The notes below the pieces were generated by a model that searched no databases, was not told the DNA's origin, and saw only the letters and a list, made by a program, of their open reading frames with translations. DNA of 61,193 bases, from positions 1 to 61,193 of the forward strand of contig CAMCRE010000008.1 of assembly GCA_945877255.1 (NCBI GenBank), written 5' to 3'. Numbering within the stretch: position 1 is the first letter of the stretch; each line of letters starts with the position of its first letter. The position numbers and the translations under genes were made by a program. Below are positions 1-7,466 of the stretch, piece after piece. This DNA is from an uncultured Erysipelotrichaceae bacterium (lineage in GTDB: Bacteria; Bacillota_I; Bacilli_A; Erysipelotrichales; Erysipelotrichaceae).

Positions 1-52
<52 letters not shown>

Positions 53-64
53 ATGTAAAAAATA

Positions 65-155
65 TGGCGGAGGAACTGGGATTCGAACCCAGGCGCCGCT
101 CTCACGACCTACCGGTTTTCAAGACCGGACCCTTCAGCCACTTGGGTATTCCTCC
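65..155 (-). tRNA. tRNA-Ser(UGA)
   Basis: Class II tRNA with long variable arm. Acceptor GGAGGAA pairs with TTCCTCC, discriminator G and an encoded CCA. The anticodon stem CCGGT/ACCGG encloses loop CTTGAAA, anticodon TGA. Confidence 0.93.
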
Positions 156-173
156 ATATAATATTTAATTGTT

Positions 174-250
174 TGGTGGACCCTGTAGGACTCGAACCTA
201 CGACCCACCGGTTATGAGCCGGATGCTCTGACCAACTGAGCTAAGGGTCC
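174..250 (-). tRNA. tRNA-Ile2(CAU), read as Ile after lysidine modification
   Basis: Acceptor GGACCCT with encoded CCA, anticodon loop CTCATAA, anticodon CAT. The body (GGACC..TTAGCTCAGTTGG and GGCTCATAACC) matches the Firmicutes tRNA-Ile2 pattern rather than initiator or elongator Met, so the anticodon C is presumably modified by TilS. The Ile2-versus-Met decision is from remembered family patterns. Confidence 0.8.
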
Positions 251-253
251 AAA

Positions 254-330
254 TGGTGGCTGGGGTGGGACTCGAACCCACGACCTTCCGGGTATGAACC
301 GGATGCTCTAGCCAACTAAGCTACCCAGCC
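254..330 (-). tRNA. tRNA-Met(CAU), elongator
   Basis: Acceptor GGCTGGG with complementary 3' strand, discriminator A and encoded CCA. The anticodon arm reads CCGGTTCATACCCGG, typical of elongator Met. It lies 3 nt from the Ile2 tRNA in the same cluster. Confidence 0.88.
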
Positions 331-343
331 AAGTGGTTTATAA

Positions 344-420
344 TGGTCGGGATGACAGGATTCGAACCTGCGACCCCTTGGTCCCAAACCAAGTGCACTA
401 CCAAGCTGTGCTACATCCCG
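344..420 (-). tRNA. tRNA-Pro(UGG)
   Basis: Acceptor CGGGATG pairs with CATCCCG, discriminator A and encoded CCA. Anticodon loop TTTGGGA in stem TTGG/CCAA gives anticodon TGG. Confidence 0.93.
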
Positions 421-429
421 ATAATAATA

Positions 430-506
430 TGGCGCGCCCAACAGGAGTCGAACCCATAACCTTTTGATCCGTAGTCAAACGCTCTGTCCAGTTGAGCTAT
501 GGGCGC
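430..506 (-). tRNA. tRNA-Arg(ACG)
   Basis: Acceptor GCGCCCA with complementary 3' strand, discriminator G and encoded CCA. Anticodon stem TTGA/TCAA encloses CTACGGA, anticodon ACG (read as ICG after TadA editing). First tRNA of the minus-strand cluster, about 20 nt below its promoter. Confidence 0.92.
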
Positions 507-526
507 ATAATTGCCAACGCCTATAT

Positions 527-555
527 ATATTATCATAGTATTTTTGCCATGTCAA
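527..555 (-). promoter_or_regulatory. Promoter of the tRNA cluster
   Basis: On the minus strand a consensus -35 TTGACA (550-555), a 17-nt spacer and an extended -10 TGA-TAATAT (527-532) sit just upstream of tRNA-Arg. Predicted start is near 520. Confidence 0.75.
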
Positions 556-767
556 GAATTATATACTTTTACATGAAATTTTTGTATTCCGCGTAAATCA
601 TGAGCACATCTTACTTAAATTTTCTGTCATACCATACAATATGTTTGAGGTTGGTTCAAGAAAAAGCTTTTTCTACATCATTTATTAGGTGATTGGGAAA
701 TTCCTAGGTTTTAAAAACTTTAAAATATCTAATTTATTAAAATCCGAGTATAAATATATTTATTATA
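556..767. other. AT-rich spacer without a recognised gene
   Basis: The gap between tRNA-Arg and tRNA-Leu(CAA) spans 507-822. Its edges hold the tRNA-cluster promoter and the tRNA-Leu terminator. The middle is AT-rich with no ORF of convincing codon use, no tRNA-like fold and no clear repeat. Confidence 0.6.
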
Positions 768-806
768 ATAAAAAAGCAACCTTACACTTTTAACTGTAAA
801 GTTGCT
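768..806 (-). terminator. Intrinsic terminator of tRNA-Leu(CAA)
   Basis: On the minus strand a near-perfect 12-bp stem (795-806 with 775-786, AGCAAC...GTTGCT) is followed by TTTTTTATT. Confidence 0.8.
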
Positions 807-822
807 GTTCGATTCCTACAAA

Positions 823-907
823 TGGTGCCGATGGTCGGACTCGAACCAACATAGGTTTCCCTGCCGCATTTTGAGTGCGGTGCGTCTGCCAATTTCGCCA
901 CATCGGC
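823..907 (-). tRNA. tRNA-Leu(CAA)
   Basis: Class II tRNA: acceptor GCCGATG with complementary 3' strand, discriminator A and CCA. Anticodon stem CCGCA/TGCGG holds loop CTCAAAA, anticodon CAA. Its own promoter and terminator make it a single-gene unit. Confidence 0.93.
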
Positions 908-916
908 TCATTTATA

Positions 917-945
917 TTTATATCATACTGCATAATAAATTGCAA
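917..945 (-). promoter_or_regulatory. Promoter of tRNA-Leu(CAA)
   Basis: Minus strand -35 TTGCAA (940-945), 17-nt spacer, extended -10 TGA-TATAAA (917-922), about 10 nt above the tRNA 5' end. Confidence 0.7.
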
Positions 946-955
946 CTCAAATTAT

Positions 956-984
956 TTGCAAATACAAACGCAAAATGGTATCAT
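956..984 (+). promoter_or_regulatory. Promoter of tRNA-Ser(GGA), divergent from the tRNA-Leu promoter
   Basis: Plus strand -35 TTGCAA (956-961), 17-nt spacer and extended -10 TGG-TATCAT (979-984). The tRNA begins 9 nt below. The two -35 boxes of the divergent promoters are 10 bp apart, back to back. Confidence 0.7.
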
Positions 985-992
985 TACAACAT

Positions 993-1080
993 GGAATATT
1001 GGCCGAGTGGTTTAAGGCACCATCTTGGAAAGGTGGCATAGTGCAAGCTATCGTAGGTTCGAATCCTACATATTCCGCCA
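993..1080 (+). tRNA. tRNA-Ser(GGA)
   Basis: Class II tRNA: acceptor GGAATAT pairs with ATATTCC, discriminator G, encoded CCA. Anticodon stem CCATC/GGTGG (one T-G pair) holds loop TTGGAAA, anticodon GGA. Confidence 0.92.
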
Positions 1081-1093
1081 AAAATAATATAAA

Positions 1094-1124
1094 CCGAAAG
1101 CATATTACGCTTTCGGATTTTTTA
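1094..1124. terminator. Bidirectional terminator between tRNA-Ser(GGA) and serine dehydratase
   Basis: Stem CCGAAAGC (1094-1101) with GCTTTCGG (1109-1116). On plus it is followed by ATTTTTTATT and ends tRNA-Ser; on minus it lies just past the dehydratase stop with a weaker T-rich tail. Confidence 0.8.
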
Positions 1125-2327
1125 TTCTGAAATAGGTATTTCTAGTGCTAAACCACCAAGTGAAGTTTCACGTAGTTCAACAGCTATTTTCTGACCCGTA
1201 TAATTCATCGTATTAACGACCATATCAAACGAAATCTTATTTTCTTTTATCGCCCCTACATTCGATGCAAGCAAAACATTATCTAAACATCTAATTGCGG
1301 CAACAGCATTTCTTTCAATACAAGGAATCATCACATAACCTCCAACCGGATCACACGTTAACCCTAAATGATGCTCGATTCCCATTTCAGCTGCATACTC
1401 AATTTTTTTATCGTCATACCCGTGTAAATACGCAACTAACGCGCTCCCCATCGCACAACTAGACCCAATTTCTGCCTGACAACCACCTTGTGCTCCAGAA
1501 ATCGTTGCATTTTCTTTAATAATATTACCAAAAATACACGCAATTTTTAGAGATTGAATTAATTTCTCCTTAGAAACATTAAGTGTTTTATAATAATGAT
1601 AAATCAACGCAGGTATCACCCCACTCGCACCAAGTGTTGGTGATGTCACCGTAATACCACCAGCAGCATTTTCTTCACTTGCTGCATATGCATACGCCAT
1701 AATTTGCAATCGCTCTTTTTCAGAAGCACTTAAAACTGTCAACGAGCGATCAAATAATTTTTTGGCAACACGTGCTAACTTTAGCTTACCAGGCAAAACA
1801 CCTTCTGTTTTTAAACCACGATCAACTACTTCAATCATCGTATCAAAAACCAAATTTAAATGCTCGTCTTCATTTTCATAAAAATCACAATAATTTTCAA
1901 ATGTCATATTTTCTTTCTGACACAACGCTTTAACTTCTTCTAAATTTCTTTCAGGATAAATATCCGCATTATCCGAATTTGGTATACCATCTATTTCAAT
2001 ACTTCCACCACCAACAGAATAAATACGCCATGAAGCAATTTCCTTTTGAGCCACATCTAACGCTTTCAGTTCCATTCCGTTTGGATGCTTAGGTAATGAT
2101 TCTGTTCTAAAAATAACATCACAATGTTTAGGACTAAACGTTTTCTTAATAATATAATCTGTCCTATGCCCACGTCCTGTTAAAGATAATGAGCCATACA
2201 ACACCGCCACGTAAGAAGTTGCATCTGGATATTGTTGTAAAAACAAACGGCATGCGTTTGCAGGACCTAATGTATGTGATGATGAAGGACCAGGTCCAAT
2301 TTTATATAACTGTTTAATTGATTTCAT
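1122..2327 (-). CDS. sda: Single-chain iron-sulfur L-serine dehydratase
   Basis: Converts L-serine to pyruvate and ammonia with a [4Fe-4S] cluster, in the cytoplasm. The 401-aa chain joins the beta domain (about 1-150, with GPGPSSSHT near the N terminus) to the alpha domain (about 190-401). Cluster-type cysteines are visible in GGCQAEIGSSCAMG and in LTCDPVGG, and AAGGITVTSPT is a family motif. Most Firmicutes split this enzyme into sdaAA and sdaAB; here both are one protein, as in the SdaA type. The start overlaps the holA stop in an ATGA-type junction, so the two are probably co-transcribed. It points to serine catabolism feeding pyruvate. Confidence 0.92.
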   Translation of the reverse strand: MKSIKQLYKIGPGPSSSHTLGPANACRLFLQQYPDATSYVAVLYGSLSLTGRGHRTDYIIKKTFSPKHCDVIFRTESLPKHPNGMELKALDVAQKEIASWRIYSVGGGSIEIDGIPNSDNADIYPERNLEEVKALCQKENMTFENYCDFYENEDEHLNLVFDTMIEVVDRGLKTEGVLPGKLKLARVAKKLFDRSLTVLSASEKERLQIMAYAYAASEENAAGGITVTSPTLGASGVIPALIYHYYKTLNVSKEKLIQSLKIACIFGNIIKENATISGAQGGCQAEIGSSCAMGSALVAYLHGYDDKKIEYAAEMGIEHHLGLTCDPVGGYVMIPCIERNAVAAIRCLDNVLLASNVGAIKENKISFDMVVNTMNYTGQKIAVELRETSLGGLALEIPISE

Positions 2328-3235
2328 AAATTCCCTTTCTTTAAAATAAACATTTCCATTCCTAATATCGCATCCACATTACCATGACGAATATTATAAG
2401 ACAACTCTCCCATTTTATATAACATTTTTAATAATTCATTTGCCGTATACTTTTTAGTTATCGCTAATGCTAATTGAATTGGATATCTTTTAGCATTCAA
2501 TAAAGCAGTTAGTTGATCAATAGAATATTTTTTTGAAAATACACTCACCTGATAAGTTAAACGTACTTTACTCGCAATTACTCCCAATAAATGCAACGGC
2601 GTAATAGTATGTTTAATACGCTCATAATAAGCTAATCTTTGCGCTAATGTTCCGTTTAAAAATACCTCCACAAACTCAAATGCCGAATCTTCAAAATAAT
2701 ACGTTGTATATTCATCAACTATTTGCTTTGTGACAGTATCTTCAATTAATTGTAATTTCGTAATTTCTTGATCAATAATTCCTGCATTACATGGCATTTT
2801 GCTGATGAATAGTTTTTTTGCATCAGTATCCAAATTAATTGTTTTAGATTTTAAAATATTTTCAATATACACTGTTTTATTTTTAGGCGATAATGACTCC
2901 AAAACAATATGCTTAACTTGTTTAAGTAATGTTGTCGTATTTTTTTTACGCTTATCAAGTGTTTTTTCAATTAAAAATAATAACGTATTGTTATCTTCTG
3001 TTTTTGAATATGCCATTAAAAAATGTTCGAACGAAGTAGAAGCTAACCCTCCAACTACAACAACAATATTTTTCTCACTAAAAAAAGGCATGCTTAAAAT
3101 AGCGTTTTGAATAACTGTGAAATCATCTTTAGCATCAAAATATTGTGCAAACGCCATCAATGACTCATCTTTAACTATTTTATTAATTTCCTTTTTAGCA
3201 AGAAACATCTCACTTGTTTCAATCACATAAATCAT
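2324..3235 (-). CDS. holA: DNA polymerase III subunit delta
   Basis: Delta subunit of the clamp loader, which opens the beta clamp on DNA. About 303 aa. It is recognised by overall pattern: N-terminal P-loop-like fold without a good Walker A, the stretch LLFLIEKTLDKRKK, and the C-terminal helical region ending LSYNIRHGNVDAILGMEMF. A longer frame opens at 3268, but the ATG at 3235 is preceded by GGTGA and a TATAAT -10 box lies inside the longer frame (3252-3257), so 3235 is the better start. The 3' end overlaps the serine dehydratase start by 4 nt. Confidence 0.85.
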   Translation of the reverse strand: MIYVIETSEMFLAKKEINKIVKDESLMAFAQYFDAKDDFTVIQNAILSMPFFSEKNIVVVVGGLASTSFEHFLMAYSKTEDNNTLLFLIEKTLDKRKKNTTTLLKQVKHIVLESLSPKNKTVYIENILKSKTINLDTDAKKLFISKMPCNAGIIDQEITKLQLIEDTVTKQIVDEYTTYYFEDSAFEFVEVFLNGTLAQRLAYYERIKHTITPLHLLGVIASKVRLTYQVSVFSKKYSIDQLTALLNAKRYPIQLALAITKKYTANELLKMLYKMGELSYNIRHGNVDAILGMEMFILKKGNL

Positions 3236-3251
3236 ACTTATCACCAATAAC

Positions 3252-3257
3252 ATTATA
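3252..3257 (-). promoter_or_regulatory. -10 box of the holA-sda unit
   Basis: TATAAT on minus, 17 nt above the chosen holA ATG. No good -35 at normal spacing is seen; a TTGCAA lies too far upstream (24-nt spacer). Confidence 0.45.
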
Positions 3258-3311
3258 ACACGAAACATTAAATTATGAAATTTGCAAACATTATCAATTT
3301 GTTATTTGAAA

Positions 3312-3341
3312 TTCGCAACTATCACTATAATATGGTATAAT
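3312..3341 (+). promoter_or_regulatory. Promoter of plsY-yczE
   Basis: Extended -10 TGG-TATAAT (3336-3341) with a 4/6 -35 TTCGCA (3312-3317), 18-nt spacer. The SD GGAGG (3349-3353) follows directly, so the leader is only about 10 nt. Confidence 0.65.
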
Positions 3342-3358
3342 ACACTTCGGAGGTTTTT

Positions 3359-3958
3359 ATGAACTACTATATACTAACATTATCATTATTAATCGGATAT
3401 TTATTCGGAAGTATTCCATTTGCCTTAGTTATTGGAAAAGTTTTCTATAATACCGATATTAGAAACTATGGATCCGGTAATTTAGGTGGCACAAATACTG
3501 GACGTGTTTTAGGAAAAAAAGCAGGTATCTCAGTTATGGTGCTCGACGTATTAAAAGTCGTTGTTGCATCTGCGATTGTCTATATGCTTAACCCACATTA
3601 CTTTATATTCGCTGCATTTGCATCTGCAATTGGACATTGCTATCCAATATTTGCTGGATTTAGAGGCGGAAAAGCTGTCGCAACATTATTTGGATTTTTG
3701 TTAAGCCTTGCAATTTTCACCCATAATGCATTTGCTTTTATTATTCCATTTGCTTGTTTTATTTTTATATTGTATTTATTTAAAATGGTATCATTATCAA
3801 GTATTTTAACAGGTGTGATCACATCCATCTACATTTACTTTACTTATCCACAAGCATTACTGCCTACGATTTTATTTGCGATTTTAATTATTTATCGCCA
3901 CCATGAAAATATCTCAAGAATATTAAACGGAACGGAGAAAAAAATTAAATGGATGTAA
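3359..3958 (+). CDS. plsY: Acyl-phosphate:glycerol-3-phosphate acyltransferase PlsY
   Basis: Transfers the acyl group of acyl-phosphate to glycerol-3-phosphate, the first committed step of phospholipid synthesis. The 199-aa membrane protein has about five transmembrane helices. The three family loops are visible: GYLFGSIPFALVIGK, the glycine-rich GSGNLGGTNTGRVLG, and GHCYPIFAGFRGGKAVAT. Length is normal for the family. SD GGAGG is 5 nt upstream. It overlaps the next gene by 10 nt. Confidence 0.96.
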   Translation: MNYYILTLSLLIGYLFGSIPFALVIGKVFYNTDIRNYGSGNLGGTNTGRVLGKKAGISVMVLDVLKVVVASAIVYMLNPHYFIFAAFASAIGHCYPIFAGFRGGKAVATLFGFLLSLAIFTHNAFAFIIPFACFIFILYLFKMVSLSSILTGVITSIYIYFTYPQALLPTILFAILIIYRHHENISRILNGTEKKIKWM

Positions 3959-4563
3959 GAAAAAAAATTATATTATTCATTATTGGATTATTTTTATTAG
4001 GATTAGGAATTAGTTGCACCATTCTTGCTGCCAATACCGTAGGTATTGGTGCATGGGATGTCATCAACATTCGATTAAATAATTTATTTCCTGTAATTTC
4101 TATTGGTACATGGCTATTTATCGTAGCCGGAATACTAACGGTTGTATCTGGATTCATTTATGGAAAAATACCTAATTTCCTATGTCTAGGTGCATCACTC
4201 TTAATCGGATTTACAGTAGACTTTACATTGCTGTTTTTAAATAAAATTGCTTCTTTTTTACCAGACTATATATTTTTTGCGATTGGGTTGATTTTAATTG
4301 CCGTTGGTACACTTATTTATTTGGAATCACAATTCGTCGTTTCACCAATTGATTACTTAATGCAAGCTATTATTTATCGTTTTAAACTCCCTATCGGTAT
4401 CGCAAAAACAACAACAGAAATTATCGCTATCACGATAGCATTACTAATTGGTGGTAAAGTTTCATATGGAACGTTTATTTCCATGATTGCATTGGGTCCA
4501 TTATTCGCGTTTTTTGATCCGATTATAAAAAATTTAATACATAGAAAAAAACCTGAAAATTAA
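3949..4563 (+). CDS. YczE/YitT-like integral membrane protein
   Basis: A 204-aa protein with about five hydrophobic helices. It resembles the YczE family: N-terminal [25 protein letters not shown], then a VSPIDYLMQ stretch, and a C-terminal helix with [10 protein letters not shown]. The molecular role of this family is not known. The start ATG is the end of plsY (10-nt overlap), suggesting translational coupling. Its stop codon lies inside a terminator shared with the convergent dCMP deaminase gene. Confidence 0.75.
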   Translation: MDVRKKIILFIIGLFLLGLGISCTILAANTVGIGAWDVINIRLNNLFPVISIGTWLFIVAGILTVVSGFIYGKIPNFLCLGASLLIGFTVDFTLLFLNKIASFLPDYIFFAIGLILIAVGTLIYLESQFVVSPIDYLMQAIIYRFKLPIGIAKTTTEIIAITIALLIGGKVSYGTFISMIALGPLFAFFDPIIKNLIHRKKPEN

Positions 4564-4581
4564 TCGTTTTCAGGCTTTTTT
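4552..4581. terminator. Bidirectional terminator embedded in two overlapping stop codons
   Basis: Stem CCTGAAAA (4552-4559) with TTTTCAGG (4567-4574). T runs follow on both strands (CTTTTTTA on plus, TTTTTTTC on minus). The stops of yczE (4561-4563) and comEB (4560-4562) lie in the loop. Confidence 0.85.
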
Positions 4582-5048
4582 ACAGTAATATTTACTTCAA
4601 TTGTACTATCCAATTGTGTATGTTGGACACCAGCTGCATCAAGCATACGCATTGATGCTTTTACTTCATTGCTGTCTTTGTATTTGTTGGATTCAAACAC
4701 AATTTTTTTAATTCCGGACTGAATAATTGCTTTAGCACATTCATTACACGGAAAAAGAGACACATATATTGTACAATTTTTAACTAACTGATTAGCGTTT
4801 AAAATCGCATTTAGTTCCGCATGCACCACATACGCATATTTTTTTTCAAGAAATTCGCCTTCACGTCCCCAAGGAAATACATGATCGTCACATCCTTTTG
4901 GGAAGCCATTATATCCAATTCCGACGATTCTGTTTTCATCATTGACGATTACTGCCCCTACTTGTGTTGATGGATCTTTACTGCGGTTAGCACTTAAATG
5001 TGCCATTGCCATGAAATAATGATCCCAATTTAATATTTTATTTTTCAT
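4560..5048 (-). CDS. comEB: dCMP deaminase (ComEB-type)
   Basis: Zinc enzyme of the cytidine/deoxycytidylate deaminase fold, 162 aa, giving dUMP from dCMP for thymidylate synthesis. The zinc ligands are in HAELNAI (His plus the catalytic Glu) and PCNECAK (two cysteines). The N-terminal [27 protein letters not shown] is typical of dCMP rather than cytidine deaminases. Its start overlaps the rhomboid-like gene end by 11 nt, so it is the last gene of the 9932-4560 run. Confidence 0.92.
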   Translation of the reverse strand: MKNKILNWDHYFMAMAHLSANRSKDPSTQVGAVIVNDENRIVGIGYNGFPKGCDDHVFPWGREGEFLEKKYAYVVHAELNAILNANQLVKNCTIYVSLFPCNECAKAIIQSGIKKIVFESNKYKDSNEVKASMRMLDAAGVQHTQLDSTIEVNITVKKPEND

Positions 5049-6147
5049 TTACATCCTCCATTGAATTTATCAAATGTCCGTATCTTGGATATGTTATATG
5101 TTTTTCTTGTTTTACTAATCGATATGTTTCATAATTAATCGTTTTCGGTGTTTTTTCTAAGTCCGCTATTCTCACAAATAATCCGACTAAAAGAAATACT
5201 AACGCAATTTTAAAATTTATTTTTGAAGTGCGATTTTCTTTAATATAAATGTAATACAATGCGATAATCGCACATATTACACCAAATACTGCCGGATAAA
5301 AATCGAATACTCCGATTAAAATAATCCCCAACATACAAATAATATTGTTGCGATAGCGTAATACACGTATTTTTAATATTTTTTTATAAATTAATATGAC
5401 GGGTTTTAATAGTTCTAGCGCTAAAAAAGCGACAACAACACTACTTAATCCACTGTAAATTGTTTCCACATTTGAAATAATCAACAATACGTTAGAAATA
5501 AAAGACGTAAAAATGGTCATTGCAATAAATTTTAATACGGTGTGCTGGTATTTAAAAATCCGTTCGATAAAAATTAATAAACCAATATAACCACATAATA
5601 ACCTCAAATCTTGCGTCATAAACAATCCTGTAATAAAACGATAATATTCGTCGTGGTATAGCATCGCAAATCTAAAATATCCACCCGCTAAAAAAGAAAA
5701 TGATTTTGCTTGTGATGTATACGCTAGATATGACATTAGTGAATATATCGCAATAAATATTGACACCCAGCTTATCATACCTTTACGATGCTTAAAACGC
5801 ATTTGTAGTGAACGTAATGTAGCATCGAAAAAATTGGTATTGGCTAACCAACTATTCATATATTCAGTTAAAAGTTGCGTATTGAATGGTTGATCCATAA
5901 TATATTCATCTTGATAATCATTGTTAAGTAGCATTAATTTTTCATTTGTTTGTAGTAGTTGCTGATACTCACTATATTTTTCTTGAATTAATTGTGGATT
6001 AATTTTCTTTTTCAATGCAATACAAATAATCGGACATTCACTATCTTTTTTCAATAACCACGCATAATCTTTATTTAATTCTTTAACACCATAATCTTTA
6101 AATTCAAAAAAATATAACATCAATTTATTAATTTCACGTTTATTCAT
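5038..6147 (-). CDS. Rhomboid-family membrane protein, probably catalytically inactive (GluP-like)
   Basis: A 369-aa protein: soluble N domain (1-120) then about seven hydrophobic segments. The middle part (YYRFITGLF at 168, then [13 protein letters not shown] and YSGLSS at 231) follows the order seen in rhomboid intramembrane proteases with an N-terminal cytosolic domain, like Bacillus GluP. By manual alignment S235 in G-L-S matches the catalytic serine, but the TM6 histidine position is A286 and the oxyanion H/H/N positions are T178, R182 and G186. It is therefore likely a pseudoprotease. The assignment is by fold pattern only. It overlaps both neighbours. Confidence 0.55.
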   Translation of the reverse strand: MNKREINKLMLYFFEFKDYGVKELNKDYAWLLKKDSECPIICIALKKKINPQLIQEKYSEYQQLLQTNEKLMLLNNDYQDEYIMDQPFNTQLLTEYMNSWLANTNFFDATLRSLQMRFKHRKGMISWVSIFIAIYSLMSYLAYTSQAKSFSFLAGGYFRFAMLYHDEYYRFITGLFMTQDLRLLCGYIGLLIFIERIFKYQHTVLKFIAMTIFTSFISNVLLIISNVETIYSGLSSVVVAFLALELLKPVILIYKKILKIRVLRYRNNIICMLGIILIGVFDFYPAVFGVICAIIALYYIYIKENRTSKINFKIALVFLLVGLFVRIADLEKTPKTINYETYRLVKQEKHITYPRYGHLINSMEDVNEK

Positions 6148-7009
6148 GTCGTAACTCCTCTAATAACGTTTTAAAATATTCAGGTAATTCAGCATAAACT
6201 GCTACAATTTCATTTGTTGTTGGATGAATAAAATGCAGTGTATGTGCATGCAACATCTGTCCATTTGTATTTAATGTTTTACGATAAGAATATTTTTGAT
6301 CCCCCACAATTGGATGTTTAATATATTGCATGTGTACTCTAATTTGATGCGTACGACCTGTTTCTAAGCGACACTCTACTAAAGTATAATTTTTAAATCG
6401 CTCTACTACTTTAAAATGGGTAATCGCTTCTTTAGAGTTTTTAGCTGTTATACACATTTTTTGACGATCGTTTGGATCTCGTCCAATTGGTGCATCAATT
6501 GTCCCAAAATCATTTTCGATTACACCATGTACTAACGCATAATAAACTCGATTAACTTGTTTATTGGAAAGTTGTTCACTTAAATGACGATGTGCATTAT
6601 CATTTTTAGCCACGATTAATAATCCCGTAGTGTCTTTATCAATACGATGCACAATTCCTGGACGATATACGCCATTAATTGTTGATAAATCTTTACAATG
6701 ATGCATTAATCCATGTACAAGCGTAATTTCTCTACTAGTTGCTGATGGATGCACAACAATGTTTTTCTCTTTATTAATCACAATAACATCTTTGTCTTCA
6801 TAACGCACGTCTAATGGTAATGGATATGGTGTTAATGCAAGATATTTATCTTCCATCATCGTAACTTGTACATCATCACTTTCTTTTAATTGATAATTTG
6901 CTTTTTTATTTTCTTGATTAACTAAAATATAGCCTTGTTGAATCATTTCTTGAACTTTATTACGTGAAAGTTCTGGATATTTTTCACACACATATTTATC
7001 TAACCGCAT
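6140..7009 (-). CDS. rluD: RluD-type 23S rRNA pseudouridine synthase
   Basis: Isomerises uridine to pseudouridine in rRNA. The 289-aa protein has an N-terminal S4 RNA-binding domain (1-65, RLDKYVCEKYPELSRNKVQEMI) and the RluA-family catalytic domain with HRIDKDTTGLLIVAK holding the catalytic Asp; RTHQIRVHMQ is a second family motif. It sits beside lspA with a 14-nt overlap, a classic arrangement in Firmicutes (lspA-ylyB). Target position is inferred from family, not shown. Confidence 0.9.
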   Translation of the reverse strand: MRLDKYVCEKYPELSRNKVQEMIQQGYILVNQENKKANYQLKESDDVQVTMMEDKYLALTPYPLPLDVRYEDKDVIVINKEKNIVVHPSATSREITLVHGLMHHCKDLSTINGVYRPGIVHRIDKDTTGLLIVAKNDNAHRHLSEQLSNKQVNRVYYALVHGVIENDFGTIDAPIGRDPNDRQKMCITAKNSKEAITHFKVVERFKNYTLVECRLETGRTHQIRVHMQYIKHPIVGDQKYSYRKTLNTNGQMLHAHTLHFIHPTTNEIVAVYAELPEYFKTLLEELRHE

Positions 7010-7466
7010 GTTTCTCTCCTATTAATATATAGCCAAATAAAATAATTGCACCTACTGTAACAGCAATATCTGCAACATTAAAAACAGGGAAATTATAACC
7101 AAAAATATTGAAATCTAAAAAATCGACTACATAATTTAATCGAAAACGATCAATTTGATTTCCTATTGCACCTGCGATAATTAATCCCAACAATGTTTTA
7201 ACGATTTTATCGTGATTTGTAATATAAACGTATCCAAATAATATTAATACTGCAACTGAAAACAATCCAAGTAAAACTGGATTTGAATTAAACATTCCCC
7301 ATGCAGCACCAGTATTCTTCACAAAAGTTAATTGAAAAAAATTAGGAATGATTGCTATTGATTGTCCTTCATAAAAATTTTGAAGCGTTAATATTTTTGT
7401 TAGTTGATCTACAACAACTATAAAAACACCAATTAAAATATGAATTAGTAATTGCTTATTCTTCAT
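6996..7466 (-). CDS. lspA: Lipoprotein signal peptidase (signal peptidase II)
   Basis: Membrane aspartyl protease that cuts prolipoproteins before the lipidated cysteine. The 156-aa chain has four transmembrane helices and the family motifs NTGAAWGMF, GAIGNQIDR (with YVVDFLDF) and FNVADIAVTVG, which carry the catalytic aspartates. Likely substrates in this window are PotD and the 183-aa lipoprotein at 47018. It overlaps both neighbours. Confidence 0.95.
   Translation of the reverse strand: MKNKQLLIHILIGVFIVVVDQLTKILTLQNFYEGQSIAIIPNFFQLTFVKNTGAAWGMFNSNPVLLGLFSVAVLILFGYVYITNHDKIVKTLLGLIIAGAIGNQIDRFRLNYVVDFLDFNIFGYNFPVFNVADIAVTVGAIILFGYILIGEKHAVR

Noticed and set aside
802-1041. 79-codon plus-strand frame across the tRNA-Leu/tRNA-Ser region
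   Set aside because: It runs antisense through tRNA-Leu(CAA) and into tRNA-Ser(GGA); no SD and no coding character.
2799-3110. Plus-strand frame of 103 codons inside holA
   Set aside because: Antisense shadow of a well-supported gene; low-complexity translation.
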